Assembly (NCBI GenBank): GCA_916700875.1
Contig: CAKAKS010000032.1
Location: 3,617,001 to 3,681,000 of the forward strand
DNA length: 64,000 nt
Direction: 5' to 3'
Source: Sebastes aleutianus
Lineage: Eukaryota > Chordata > Actinopteri > Perciformes > Sebastidae
Part shown: positions 47,213 through 60,098 of the stretch, piece after piece
Layout: each line of letters begins with the position of its first letter
Numbering within the stretch: position 1 is the first letter of the stretch
Notes under the pieces: generated by a model
The model's database searches: none
The model's input: the letters and a program-made list of their open reading frames with translations, nothing else
Told to the model about the DNA's origin: nothing
Translations under genes and position numbers: made by a program

Positions 47213-50200
47213 TCACTGGGTCAGAGGTTGTTGGGAGGTTGTCATGGCAACCTGGGTATTGATGGTGATTCGCTGCCTGGTTTGACATCGGATCATCCCT
47301 ATGATGGCTCTTCTGAACCTGCAGGAAGAGATCATCCACTCACTATCACAGTCAAATACAGTAGAGCATCAAAACACTGAAATAACACACATCCTCTCTC
47401 TACATCCCCAACATCTGCCTCTCACCAGCAACAAGAGCATCCCATTATAAAAGCATAAAGACGAGAAAATCACTCACTTCTTGTTAGCGATAACATAAAT
47501 GCAGGGGTTGTAGAAGGTGGAGGACTTGGCGAAGAGTGGAGCGATGATAGCCATGGGGGCAGGGATGGTCTTGGGGTCGCCGAATGACGCCCAGAGACAC
47601 ACAATGGAGTACGGAGACCAGGCCACCAGGAACATGACGATCATTACTACGGACATCTGCCAGCCACAAACACAACAACACAGCTTTCATATAATACGGG
47701 CAGAATATAGTCTATAAAATACGAGAGAGTTAAATTAAGGAGATGGACATTAAAGCAGCAGTAGGCAGAATGTTTTTGGCATCATTGGGCAAAGATTTCA
47801 TAATAACCTTTCAGCATATTGTAATTCAAGTGTTCTGAGAGAAAACTAGACTTCTGCTCCTCCTCATGGCTCTGTTTTCAGGCTTTAGAACATCTACCTT
47901 TGACCAATCACAGGTCATTTCATTGAGAGAGAGCGTTCCTATTGGCTGCTCATTCAACGGAGGCAGCTGTCAATCACTCGTAAATTCCTATCAAACTAGG
48001 CAGCGCTGATCAAATATGAATCAATATTATGTTACTGTAATGCCTATTTCTCTCCTCAGATGTTTTCAGAAACATCTTGTAGTGCACAGTTTAGCTGTAA
48101 AATTAGAAAGTTTGCTCCGGCTGGTGAGCGGTGCTTGGTATTTCCTCAACAGATCTCAACATGGCTGCCGGGTCACAAACTTTCTCATTTTACAGCTAAA
48201 GAGTACTCAAGTGTTACACAAGCAATGCATGCAGGGAGAACACTAATTGACTGATAGCCAATCAAAAGGCCCACTGACTCAGCAGAGTGAGCTCGACGGC
48301 TCCGCGTGGCTCAGTGCTCACCTTGGTGACGTCCATCTGGTCTGACCAGTCGATGTTGACGCTGTCCAGGCAGTTGCTTGCTTTGTGTCTCTTCATAGTG
48401 ACTGACACGTTGTAGTAGCAGTAAAACATGGCCGACAGCGGCATCACAAAGTTGACAGCAATCACAGCCATAGTGTAAGAGATGAAGGAGCTGTGGGGGG
48501 GCAGAGTTAGTTATAGTGTCTGCTGCTGGATCAGGTTTTATTATTGTGGGACTTTTATTGATGGATAAACTGAGAGTTGAATAGCTGTTACAACTCAATA
48601 ACAGGTCATCACAGTAGCAGCAGTAGTATTTGTTTTGTCATTATTAGTGAGCAATTTCCTTAGTACTTTTAACACAATGTGATAGTTACTAACTATAATA
48701 ATAATAATATAATATAATAACTCACGCGTCATTCTGTCTCCAGTTGATGGTGCATGTAGCTCCGGTGGGGTCCGGGGCGTAAGCAGCCCAGCCCACTACA
48801 GGCATGGAGGACCAGAACACAGCATTCAGCCACGCTGCCAGAATAAGGAGGTTGTACGATTGCATCGTCATTTTCTGCCCTGGAGAGAGAAATTACAATT
48901 ATGTCCATTCATAATGACGGTCAGGAATGTCAGTCAACTGATAATCCAGTGCGGAGGTACTTGTTTCATTACAATATTGTGTTCAGTAACTTTCATGGTA
49001 ATGTCCCGTTACAATTAATACTTGATGTGTGCAAGTAAAATAATTTTTGGGCCCGATGGCACTAGAAGAAAGGTCAGGGGTCACCAATAACCTGGGGATC
49101 ATGAATAACTTGTTAAATTGACATTTTATTAGGTACACCCATAGACTGTATATATAAAGATGGATGATATGGCAGCTCCCCCAAACATCTGGATCGACCC
49201 CTGGTGACTGGCTGCAGTATAGGTCATAAACTCTGCGGATGAGACATGAGCCAAACTAAAAAGTCAAATACACGTCAAATACATTTTTATGTGTTCCAAT
49301 GGAAATGTAAAAGTGGAAAGTACGGCCTTGCATGGAGAGCAGTAAATAGATAATACCTATGTCAGGTCTGCAGATGGTGAGGTATCGGTCGATGGCCACC
49401 ACAGTCAGCAGGCCGATACTGGCCATGCCAAAGAAGATGTTGAGAGCTGCATAGACCTGGAGATGAAGCAATTAACAGATTAATATAATTGTCCCTTTTC
49501 CTGTAATTATAGGCCTTGTGGGGGTGGTGGTTTTGTAGGTTAATCCATACATTTCTATAGCAGCCGGGGGATAAAAGTGCTAAAAGGAGGCACACCAGGC
49601 CAACCTACCCAGAATGTTAACTGATTTTTTAGTTGAAGGAAATGCTGAAAGTGTTTTGATCTTTTCTGGCTACCCTAAACAGAGCCAATGGTTTTCAAAA
49701 TATTTAACTATGGCGGCAACCAACGACTATTTTGATTAGCCTATTGATTAATCTGCCGATTACTTTGGATTAATTGAGTATCCACTTCTTGAAATCTCAA
49801 ATAGTGAAAAAAATGCCCATCCAAATTTCCCAATTTAGTTGTTTTGTCTAATCAAAAGACAAAAACACAGAGATATTACATTTATGACGGTGTATGACAA
49901 AGAAAAGCAGCAAATCCTCACATTTGAGAAGCTAGAACCAGCGAATGTTTAACCACTTTCCTTTAGAAATAAGTCAAACGATTAATCGATCATCTAAATA
50001 TCTGCCAATTATATTTTTGTCAGCTCTAATTTTAACTATGGTAGAACAAATGAACTAGTAGAGACTCAAAACTCATTCCAAACTTTCTGATAATTATCCA
50101 TCAAAGTTACCATGGTTGCTTCTCTTTTCTGACAAAGTTACAGTATTGTTGCATAGAAATTCAAAAGAGTGCAAGAGAGTTTGTAAATGCAGATTAGTGT

Positions 50201-53200
50201 GTTCACTGTGAACTCCAACAAGTTTAATGTCACATGTACACTTTCCACTGAAAACAGTGTGAACAGTTTTGACAAATGGATTGTAGCAAAGGTACACAGT
50301 AGGTTCTGTAGGAAACCCCCACCACCGCCCAGTTCAAACATTTGACTCTGGTTTTCCCCCACTCTGCTTCTCACTGTAGACTAGTAGCATACGGCTTGAT
50401 ATTGCTGTGCAATAACAAAGACTGAGGAAAAACATAATCTGCCAGAAGAATCCTAAACACGCGGCCTGCTGCAGTGCAGCAGCTGACGTGAACGTGCTTC
50501 AGCCTAACAAGTTGATTCTCATGGCCAGCTCAGGAGAAGTCACGTTAGTTTAAACTTCTGACTGGGTCTTATGAATAATTCACATATATTTACATACATT
50601 TTGGAGGAATATGTAGAATATATGAATACAAAAAGAGCTCAGCAAGCATTTTCAACTTGTTGGGAGATATGAAATGGAACAAAATAATGAGTCTTTTTTT
50701 TTTTAAATGGAATAATCAAAAACACCTTGATATTCTATTCGTAATACCGCTGAAACGGTTCACATTACATCTCACTTGATTTATTATCTCAGTAAACATT
50801 GTAAACATGAGTTTATGGTCTCAATCACTAGTTTCAAGTCTTCTACAACACAGCATGATGTTCATTTAGTAAATTATGGTCCCATTTAGAGTCAAATAGA
50901 CCATAAAGCAGGGGATGCTTTAGGGCGGGGCTACCTTGTGATTGACAGGTTTCTACCACGGCGCTGGATTATTTGCACAATATTATCATATGTGTATTAT
51001 TAACATACCAATATTTCATTTTTAAAATATCATATACCGGTATATTGCAACACCCCTAGTGCAGTGTAACCCAGTCATATACGATTGGTCCTTGAAGACA
51101 GAAAAAAAACAATTGGCAGAACATACACCGCCCCTAATCTCAACATTACATTTGGTGCTATTTACATGACTTTTCAATGCAGATGTAGGTTGTTCTATGA
51201 GTGAAATAAGTGTACATGTGAAGGCACTCACATTCCACCCACCTGACAACCAGTGTAGCCAAATTTCCAGCTGCCGTGGATGTCTGAGGCAGCTGACATG
51301 GGATAGCCGATACCGGCCACTCCGATGTCGGTAAGAGCCAAGTTGATTATAATGAAGTTGGTGGCAGTGCGCAGCTCCTTAAACTTCACAAACATTAGCA
51401 GCACCACAATGTTGCTTGCTAAACTTACGACACCTGAGAAGAGAAAAGAAGACATGGAGTAAAGTGTCCCAGTGTGGGAGGTGAAAGTCAATCTTGTAAC
51501 ACCTAATCCACATTTATTCAGTCACAGTGAGTGAGTATTTAAAGCTGCATTTCTTCTGATGGCTCCAAGGCTGTATTCAAGTCGAGTCAATAACTCTCAT
51601 CCACAAGAAGGGAAAGTCTCAATAACAAAATCAACTTCTTCCTCTTGGTGGTGATTTTTAAAGTCATTGTTGAGGTTGGCTAACACAAGCAGGTTGTATA
51701 TTTAAAAATGATTATATGATCTGCTGCCAGTAGCTGACCACATATGGCTCACACGGTTGCATCATCACAGTTGAGTCATTTTGGGAATGTAAAGAAACAA
51801 GAGTGCTGATGCGAGTATGGCTATTAAATTCAGGTAAGAAAGATTTATTCAGAAAGCAAAATGCTGTGATCAGCAGCCTACAACAGTGATCGACAGTGAC
51901 AGTACAAAGCGAGGTCCGGGGAACCCCAGGGGTCCGCGGCACTCTGTCAGGAGGTCCGCGAAATAATTTGCTATAAATCATAGAATTGTGCTGTATCATT
52001 AAAAAGAACATATCTACAGATGGGGACCATTTGCGCCAATAAAACAAGCACATTTTGCCCATTACTGCCACCCACGTTAGAAACTCTGATCTGAATGTGA
52101 CACATCACGTCAATCTGTCATGAATCAGTCACTTCACTCAGCAAGGGAGAAATATTTGAGTCAGTCCATATCGTCAAGTGACGCTAAGAGCAAACTAGCT
52201 AAATTGAGAATATATGACGACAGATATATCGAGCGACAGCGACGGGAGACTAAAATGCGTCGTGAGTCGGCCGAGCTAAAGCGACATCTGATTACAAAGC
52301 ACCTGGAATATCAGGGCAAAACAAAGTGATTCAAATTTAATCATCAGGAAATTTTTCTCCCCTTTAAGGGGTCCCTGGCCCCAAAACGTTTGAGGACCGC
52401 TGGAGAAGACAAAAAAAACAAACAGGTGATGCTCATCAAGAAAACAAGTCAGTCAAATCCAAAATATGAAGAAGCCATCTTGTTTTCAGTTAAATTGGTT
52501 TGGCTTCTAAATGGGGAGGAGAGGTTTCTCACTCAGAGGAGTTAACAGGTTATCATTTTTCTACTGTTGATTTATGTTTCACTGTTTTAAAGGTACTATA
52601 TATAAATAACAATTTACTTGTATTAATTGCTCTGTATTGCCGATGCGTGAACAGATTGTAATGTAACTTAAATACGGAGACCTTGCCCAACTTTCTCGGG
52701 TTCCTTTAACAGCCTGTGGACTGATTTCTATATAAAGGACTCGGGACGGTTCTGCTTCGTAACGTTAGCCGATGAAGTCATTTGCAAATGGCGAACTAGT
52801 TGGTATCATGGAGACTGGGCATTACAGATAGTAACGGTGATATATGATTGTGATGTAATGTCATGTCACTGTTTTGGCCGATGCCCAGGATGATCGCTAG
52901 TGCTTACGAAATGCGAGCAACAGGATGCTGACTGCAGTTCACTTAACGGCCACCGGTGTCATTCATAACAAGAATTTTCTGAAAAGTTACATATAGTACC
53001 TTTAATGAAGTTGCTATGAGAGAAATGCTAAATTAGGAATTCAGAAATTAAATAAACCTCCGACATGGAATACAGTGCCAGGACCTGGATGAGTTACATA
53101 ATGCTATCAGAACACGTTTTCAAAGGATAACAATGAACTCATTTCCTTTTACCATTACTGGCCTTGATACAGTCATGTTTCCTTTACCACCCATGCAGCA

Positions 53201-53615
53201 GAATAAACACTTGACTAGGAAACACATCACTTAAAAATCATTGCATCATTCATAGGTATTATTCTTTATGACTAATGAATTTGTTACACAGACAATAATA
53301 CTCCTCCCAGCTTACTACTGATGGTTAAACTTCATTGTGAGATGTGTTGAGAGTAAATAAATGACTGACTGCAGACTCCTCTGAAATGACTCCTGAGAGT
53401 CTCATGACATCAAGCAGAGAAATCACACTGCAACAACACAATATGCATCATCATTCATCATCTATTAATCTATTTATGCCATCGGTGGTCTTATCTTTGT
53501 TACCTGCAGTAATAAGGTATCCAGCCACTATGTTGTGCTCCAGTTGGGTAAAGGCACTTTTCCCCCCGTAAAGTTCAGCATCATCTGAAATATTGACTCC
53601 AGAGTCAATCCCCAT
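47213..53615 (-). CDS. rrh: Peropsin (retinal pigment epithelium-derived rhodopsin homolog), seven exons, 336 aa
   Basis: A seven-helix opsin that binds retinal, known in vertebrates from retinal pigment epithelium and proposed to act as photoisomerase or light sensor. Exons on the minus strand: 53615-53504, 51433-51243, 49456-49357, 48879-48726, 48490-48322, 47656-47478, 47318-47213; total 1,011 nt, all GT-AG, frame unbroken. Human RRH is 337 aa with the same segments. Features seen: N-terminal NIS glycosylation site, DRY at 124-126 after helix 3, Cys100 and Cys177 for the extracellular disulfide, Lys286 in PLFAKSSTF (chromophore Schiff base), and NPCIY (NPxxY form) in helix 7. YPMSAASDIHGSWKFGY and SWSPYS-like VAWSPYSIV are typical of peropsins. 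It lies tail to tail with enpep, and ENPEP and RRH are also linked on human 4q25. Confidence 0.95.
47750..48215. mobile_element. TTAA-linked MITE family B copy in rrh intron 5
   Basis: Starts at TTAA 47750-47753 with AAGCAGCAGTAGGC. Same arm/core arrangement as 42107-42590. Near its right side a piece (CTTTCTCATTTTACAGCTAA) inverts part of its own core. Confidence 0.7.
49690..50030. repeat. hAT-MITE-type fragment in rrh intron 2
   Basis: CAACGACTATTTTGATTAG, TAATCTGCCGATTA and ATTAATCGATCATCTAAAT mark a common fish MITE whose interior includes AATAGTGAAAAAAATGCCC. The rest of intron 2 (49457-51242) shows no other recognised element. Confidence 0.5.
51895..52402 (+). mobile_element. Charlie-like hAT remnant in rrh intron 1
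   Basis: Left part has GAGGTCCGGGGAACCCC; right end is GGGGTCCCTGGCCCC followed by CAAAACGTTTGAGGACCGCTG, as in hAT ends of the CAGTGGTCCTCAAAC type. Contains a fragment of a BED-finger transposase, listed separately. Left boundary approximate. Confidence 0.6.
52120..52329 (+). pseudogene. BED-finger fragment of a ZBED5-like hAT transposase
   Basis: The 69-codon open stretch ends ESAELKRHLITKHLEYQGKT. This resembles the second half of BED fingers in ZBED5/SCAND3-type proteins (KLKRHLETKHPEY pattern with His-x4-His), but the Cys pair and the catalytic core are missing. It is a fossil inside a hAT element, not a gene. Confidence 0.5.
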
Positions 53616-53811
53616 TTTCTGAGATGAACAAAAAAATGATCCTTAATTGAAGTAAACAGTCTTCCCACTAAAATCACACAGAGAGACAATAAATCAAAAT
53701 ACAAAATCTGAACAAAAGCGATGTAGAGAGTCAGTATTGCCAAATGCTTTGTCTAACTAAAATCTGTAGGGTGGAGAGGTGGGGGGTGAATGTGGAGGGA
53801 TGGGGTGGAGG

Positions 53812-53882
53812 GGATTATTACATACCACTGCCCCCCCCCGTCCCCAGTTAGAAGGAGGCGACAGAGGATTAGCACTCACGTG
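53812..53882 (-). promoter_or_regulatory. Candidate rrh promoter motifs: two GGATTA sites and CACGTG
   Basis: GGATTA (complement TAATCC, the OTX/CRX core) occurs at 53812-53817 and 53866-53871, and an E-box CACGTG at 53877-53882, about 200-270 bp upstream of the rrh start. OTX2, CRX and MITF act in eye tissues; a role here is inference. Confidence 0.35.
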
Positions 53883-54810
53883 GAGTTGCTTGCAGGTTGG
53901 GCTCTGGCCAATAAGCTTTGACATTACAAAACTGAAGTTGAGTTAATGCCTGAGCCTCAGACTGAAGACTGTTCACCGTAGGTAGTTCTACAACCGCAGC
54001 TGGATTAACAACTGGCAAAGACGGCACCTGCTCCAGGGATCCTGGACCCTCCATCAGGGTCCCCCAAGGCCAAAGGTTCACTGTGTGGCAAATGGTTTGA
54101 TTAATTAATACAAACGCTAATGGAAAGGGCCTTAAAGAAACTGTTTGTAACTGTTTACACGTATAAATCACCTGGGTCGGTGTCCCATGCGCTCTCGCAT
54201 ATGCGTGCTGATCCGAATTTCGCCTAGGGCACCAAAAGGGCTAAAGCCGGCCCTGGTAGAGTAAATCTACCTTCCACCACTGAAGAAGATTGAATCATCA
54301 TACTTCCTGTCTTCATGTACATCAACATCAACATGCAAAGTCTCTCCTCAGAGCTTATGGAGAACTGAACATATATGACGATGACCCCTATGGAACCTAC
54401 TATGGAAGAGTGCAGTCTTATTATTATTTATTTATTTATGCATTTCTTTTTTTTTGTTCCTTTAATTATTTTCTACCCTCTTTGATTTTTGTTAATATAT
54501 CATTTTTTTTTTTATAATTTAAGTTATCTTTCCTATCCAATTGTGCCTTGCATGTTAGAAGTATTGAGTTTAGATTACAATGCCTTAATGTTTGTAAATG
54601 AATTATCTTCAATAAAAAAAGAAATGTACATCAACATCCGGGACAGTAGGTGGCAGTCTTATACATCCATGGTGACAGTATGCGGCTCGGGGCTCGGCTA
54701 GTATCTCCTGTGAGGAGGAGAAGAAGAGCACTGATCCACTTCCTGTTCACATAACCGCCTCTTCTTCACTAGAGAACACAGACCTCTCTTCTTCACCGCA
54801 GCAGATCAAC
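53883..54810. other. Intergenic region between rrh and the cox8 gene
   Basis: Contains an end fragment of TTAA MITE family C near 54120-54180 (AACTGTTTGTAACTGTTTAC) and T-rich low-complexity sequence at about 54417-54530. The stretch near 54700-54810 should hold the cox8 promoter and leader; no TATA box was recognised. Confidence 0.45.
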
Positions 54811-56344
54811 ATGTCGGGGCTCCTGAGGACCATCGCTAGCCGAGCTGCTCCTGTCCTGCGGGGACACACCGTCACCCAGAGGGCGAACATCTACGCCGCC
54901 CCGGCCAAGGAGAAGATCGGCACAGTGGTGAGGCTGATGATATAATGCTAACTAACTAGCAGCCGTTAGCTTAGCCGTCCTTGGCTGACGAGGTCAACAT
55001 CACTGTGTGTGTGTGTTTCTCGTTATAAAAGTCAACATGTGTGACTAACCTACATGTAAGTAACTGGATTTAAATCGTCACATGTTCGGTAAATAACAAA
55101 CATCTGGTCACAGAGACATTCAGTCTTGTATAAGTGAAAGGAGTGTGATGAACTGGAGGCTGTCATAGAGGAGAGCAGAGCTGCAGCATCAGCAGGCTGA
55201 GGTCAACATCACACAGTAGAGTACAGAGAGGATCAGCATCTGATTGGCTGTGTTTTAGCCAGTACAATGTGTCCTCATGTCTGCCTGCTGTGAGTCAGTA
55301 GATAGTAGCAGGTCACATCCTCCAATTAATGTAATTTAGAGGTCGAGATGTCTTTAGTGGTGATCAACTCTGTGTGGTGGAAAAGAGAATAGAAGCAAAG
55401 AGCAGCCGCTAGATAGTGTAAGGTTTAGAAGTTAATTCATATATTTGAGTTAAGTTACTGAAAATATATTTACAATGTTTATTTATTTACCTATTTATAT
55501 TTACAAGATTATTATTTACATGGTTAAATATTGACGGCAGCATCTTTGAAATAGTTATAATAACATCTTGATTCTACCTGTAAGTATCTTCCTGAGATTT
55601 ACCTTAGTCTAGGTCCTTCTGGCCTCTGATTGGTTAGTTCTATGACATGTGAGTAAGGAACAAGGAAGTGTTGTTGTTGTTGTGAAACTGATGAAGTGGG
55701 GAGAACAGTAAAATGGCTGCTTAAAAAGTTATCCGTCTCCATCCTGCTGTTTATTGTCCTAAAGAGTGATCCACCAACACACAACGAACCCTCACGTTAC
55801 AGATAGTGCTGCGGTAGCGCCGACTCACAGGACTGCACCGCCCTGCATGCTCACATGACATATCTGGTCCTGCTAGCTGTATGCGTCTGTAATAATGGAT
55901 ATATTGGCAGTAATTCATCACTTTTATTATCTTCTAATACACCCATGGGCTGTATGCTGTCAGCCTGTACCGTGGTGGATGTACTAACGTCTCTGTTCCC
56001 AAACAACCGGCTATCGGCCAGTAGCTAGTAGCGCTAGTAGAATGACATACGTAGAATTTAAAAAAAAGTTTAATAAATAAGTTCTAATAGTATACGTATT
56101 GATAATATTGTTATTGTTCAACACAGAACATTTCGGTAGAGACATTAATTATTTGATAGATTTCAGTTTGGGTCAGCAGGTTAAACAGCCTTAGACACAC
56201 TTGACATGGATTAATAGATCTTGTTTTCTGTACCTCTCTGTCGTCCAGGAAACCATCATTGGATTGAGCATGTTCTCCCTGGCCATTCTGGGACCAGCTG
56301 GATGGATCCTGGCCCACTTGGAGGACTACAAGCAGAAAGACTAA
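54811..56344 (+). CDS. cox8a: Cytochrome c oxidase subunit 8, mitochondrial, 70 aa
   Basis: A small nuclear-encoded subunit of respiratory complex IV in the inner mitochondrial membrane. Exons 54811-54927 (39 codons) and 56249-56344 (31 codons plus TAA), phase 0 junction, GT-AG. The first about 25 residues (MSGLLRTIASRAAPVLRG) form an Arg-rich, acid-free targeting presequence. Residues about 41-63 form one membrane helix containing LGPAGWILAHLEDYKQ, which matches the PAGW-LxHLE-YK signature of the COX8 family (69-70 aa in mammals). Assignment to the 8A rather than 8B paralogue is uncertain. The gene is divergent from rrh, with about 1.2 kb between the two start codons. Confidence 0.85.
54928..56248. 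other. cox8 intron
   Basis: 1.3-kb intron with GTGAGG donor and CGTCCAG acceptor. No recognised repeat or RNA gene. Confidence 0.6.
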
Positions 56345-57047
56345 AGTGGACATTTTAACAGTCTCATACCAGGTGCATCCAAGTCTCCTGTCTCCAGTAA
56401 CAACCTGGGACCATCATTGGAGAAGAATATGGAACCAGTTTTACATTAACTCTTCTACCTCTCTTGACAGTTCCACTCCACTCCCCAGAGAGAAACCAGC
56501 TCTTTCCAAACTCTGACTGTGATACATTGAAAATTGTATTGTGGATCTTCCCTCTTAAACCGCATGTTACAAGATAAAATTTTAAACACCACTATGTTGC
56601 TTGTTGTGTATATTCAATTGTGTGTATCCCTTGGATAAGGCTTTTTATTTAGAATACTACACATCACTTTAGATGAGTAGGTGAGTTTAATCCTGATTTT
56701 TCAAGTTGCTGCCAGAGGACAGGATGTTTAACAGGATCAGTTGGTTGTCAGGAGAGCTCAGAATAATTTCTGCTGATAGAAAGGAAGAAAGAAAGGGACA
56801 ATAATGGACAAAGATCCACTGATAATGCTACAGGTTAACCACACCCTCTATATAAAATGAGGACACTCATCAGCAGTGGTGAAAGAAGATTAGTTTATTG
56901 GCACAATGTAAAGATAATGCATTAAAAATCCAAAGTGCAAGAAGATTAACATCAAAAAGTACTCCAAAGTAAAATTACTCTTTATGCAGAATAGCCTCTT
57001 TCACAGTGTTATATATTACATTTATTACTGGATGTTTTCTAAATTAA

Positions 57048-57544
57048 AGGACAAGTGTGTAACAATTAGGGGGATTTATTAGCAGAAATGGAATCAAATA
57101 TTAATAACTATGTTTTCTTTAGTGTAAAATCACCTGAAAATAAGAATTGTGTTTTTGTTAGCTTAGAATTTATATTTACTCTAGGGAGTGGGTCCTCTTC
57201 ATGGAGCCTGCCGCCATGTTTCTACAGTAGCCCAGAACGGACAAACCAAACACTATTAACTTTTCCTGCTTGGGCCGGAGTCGATAACGTTACTCGCTGC
57301 TGCTGTCGCCGCCGCTTTCTCTCTCTCGCTTCACCACTCACTTCCCACGGACACACACTTAAAGCACTGGCTCTGCTCCAGATGACCTACGCTACTCTTA
57401 CAACAACTGGCTCTAGAGAGGGGCATTCATGTTTTCGCGTCGGCCACCGTAGTAATCCTACACGCTTGGCACTCAGGAGAAGCAGGGGAAAAATTGGAAT
57501 GTGCAACCTCACCGCTAGATACCGCCAGATCTTACAATGTTCCT
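57048..57544. mobile_element. TTAA-flanked MITE family D, full copy
   Basis: Between TTAA 57044-57047 and 57545-57548. Left end AAAGGACAAGTGTGTAACAA, right end complement AAAGGAACATTGTAAGATC. Inner inverted matches to 45400-45712 and 62885-63067. The 162-codon ORF across it is not a gene. Confidence 0.8.
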
Positions 57545-57549
57545 TTAAC

Positions 57550-59620
57550 GCAGTGACACTGCATCATATTTCATAATTTCATGTTTGTTTATTTTTTGCA
57601 AAATCTTGATCTCGACTAGTAACGAAATCTTTGAAAATGTAGCGCAGGAAAATGTACAATATTTTTCTTTTTTGGCTATTGCATCAATGTGTTGAAGTTT
57701 TTTTTATTAGATTGACTATAAATTGGCCATAAAATCGCGAATCACAAATAGAGAGACACACCGTGATAACGATTAAATCAATACATTTATTTAACAGAAG
57801 TGGAGTAAATTATGCAAAAGGATCAAAAGGCATGTAGTGTGAATATCAGTAGTATCAGTAGTGTAAGGTGTGCATGGAGAGTGTAGATGGTGTGTGCATG
57901 TTGTAAAATGTATAAAACAAGCAAATTATTAACCAAGGAGAACCTAAGGCCGCTGCATGCCCAGCGATGGTGTCTGCGGTGAAAAGAGAGAGAGAGAATG
58001 AGACATGAGCCTATAGGCTTTATGGTCTGAGAGCACTGGACCCAGGTGTTCCCAGAAGGCCCTAATGGCAGGTTCACAGGAACCCTACTATATAGGCAAC
58101 AGCAGGGATCGCCACAACAATCAAAATCAAACTTGAAATCAAAAGGCCACTGATGTACCATAGAGATGTACTATATCTACAATATACTGTATGTACGCAG
58201 TCAAGAGAAGCCCATTGTCCAAACAAAGTCTGTGTTTTTTAGGTTTATTTATCCATTGCAAGAAAGCAAACAAAAGAACAAAGAATCCATGGCTCCTGCT
58301 GACTCTAATGCTTTGGTTAAAAAAAATAAAGACCCTCCCAGTTGCATGCTGGTCCAACACCTGCTTACATATATACAGCTGTAGGTGCCTATTGCTGCCC
58401 AATTTTTACAAAGCAAACCAAAAAAATAAACTTAGCAAAACTGACAAACTAATAAATAGCTCCTACACTGGTTACTGTCTGCTTATTTTACCCATAAACA
58501 GTGTGATGAATTTTCCAGAAAATTACTACATCACAATATATACTAACATTACAATAAAAGTACACATACCTTGATTGAGGAAAAAGTGTGATATAAATGC
58601 AGTCTGTTTAAGATTGGCAAGATTTATTCAAGAAAACCTGTTAAGTACAGGATGGAGGGGCTACAGGGGAGATCATGTAATGCTCATCAAGCAAATGACA
58701 TTTTGTAGGCTTCCAAAGGGCAGCATGTTTGGGAGCCACACTAAGGAGCATTGGCCTAGATAATCCTGATTGGTAGAAAAAAGAATCAGTCTTTTGTTTA
58801 TCTGCATGGGACCACGTGGTTGATACTGTTGATTCGGACTGAAGTCCTTTATTCAAGGCTTTTTGGCTCTTGGGGGCATTTGCCAGGTGCATGCTTTGGT
58901 GGTCTTACAAAAATGTAGGCATATACATCTAATTATGAACGTGTTCATCCTTATTAATATCCACATTGGAGTATCTGGATGTTGCGTCATCTAATTAAAA
59001 TCGACTTCTATTCTATTATTTGTCTTTGCAAGATCACATGAACTACAAAATGAACCAAACCTGGCTGCAGGCCCCATTTTGTCCTAGATTAATGTCCCCA
59101 TTCTGGTATGAATATATTGACCCAGATCTTAGATGGATAAAAGGCCAAGCATGCCAGAAAGAAACCACCATCACCCCATCACACCTCTGTCCCAACAACA
59201 CACGTTTTAATATATTACCTTTATTTAACAAGGAAGTCACACATATACTGTACATAGTCACATTTTTTAAAAGAAAAAAGACATGTTTGAATTTCTTAAA
59301 CATTAATAGAACAATGGAATAATTTTGTATTTAATAATTTTTCATAATTTGATGATAGTTAACACATACACTTTAAATACAAACACTTCTTTAGAGTATG
59401 ATTTGCTTTTACAGGTGATGGAAAGTATTCAAATGTAACCATGTTTCCTATAAAAAATATTGTTGCACAAAGTCAACCCCCATTACTGCAGGAATTGGTG
59501 ACAATCCCATGAAAAGACACTGTTGATACAGTATGTGAATGCTAAAATAACAGTTATTTATGAGCTGACTTTTTATTTATTTGTACATATGTTTACTAAT
59601 TTAGTAATCTTATTATGAGT
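57550..59620. other. Intergenic region, no supported gene
   Basis: No ORF with recognisable domains, no RNA gene. Repetitive texture without a repeat I can name. Confidence 0.4.
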
Positions 59621-59639
59621 GATTTCATTAAATCTATTC

Positions 59640-59853
59640 TTTACATATTATAATGTATTATTATTACCACTGTATATTACTATTATTATTTATTATCATT
59701 TTATTATTATTATTATCATTATCATTTTTATTATTATTATTATTATTATTATTTATCATCACTATTATTATATGATTATTATCATTATCATTATTATTAT
59801 TATATTTATTATTATTATCATTATCATTATTATTATTATATTTATTATTATAT

Positions 59854-59891
<38 letters not shown>

Positions 59892-59893
59892 TT
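59640..59893. repeat. ATT/TATC microsatellite, about 250 bp
   Basis: TTA repeats mixed with TATCAT steps. Long poly-Ile and poly-Asn ORFs on the two strands come from the repeat itself. Confidence 0.95.
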
Positions 59894-59920
59894 GGCAGAG
59901 TTCCACAGCTGGGCGTGTTT

Positions 59921-60063
59921 AAAGGGTAACCCGTAAATTGCGAAATCTCATCTGAGAGCTGCAAAAAACTCTCGCGAGAGCTATCCAACCTTAACCATTC
60001 GAGAACAACGCCTAACATTAACTATCTCGCGAGAGTTTTCCCCAATTTGCGGGTTCCCTTCTA
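59921..60063. mobile_element. Short palindromic MITE carrying two TCTCGCGAGA motifs
   Basis: Left side AAAGGGTAACCCGTAAATTG and right side complement AGGGAACCCGCAAATTGGGG form inverted ends. Each arm holds TCTCGCGAGA (59970-59979 and 60025-60034), a palindrome known as a strong promoter motif in vertebrates. It sits about 50-130 bp upstream of the likely gnpda leader exon. Confidence 0.6.
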
Positions 60064-60098
60064 GACAATACCGGTGAAATCACTTGACCGGTAGTTTT

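Noticed and set aside
53869..54171. 100-codon minus-strand ORF upstream of rrh
   Set aside because: Overlaps a MITE end fragment, has no recognisable domain and no clear splice link to rrh.
57088..57576. 162-codon plus-strand ORF
   Set aside because: Lies across a TTAA-flanked MITE found in several copies; no domain.
59619..59936. Poly-Ile and poly-Asn ORFs
   Set aside because: Direct translation of the ATT/TATC microsatellite.
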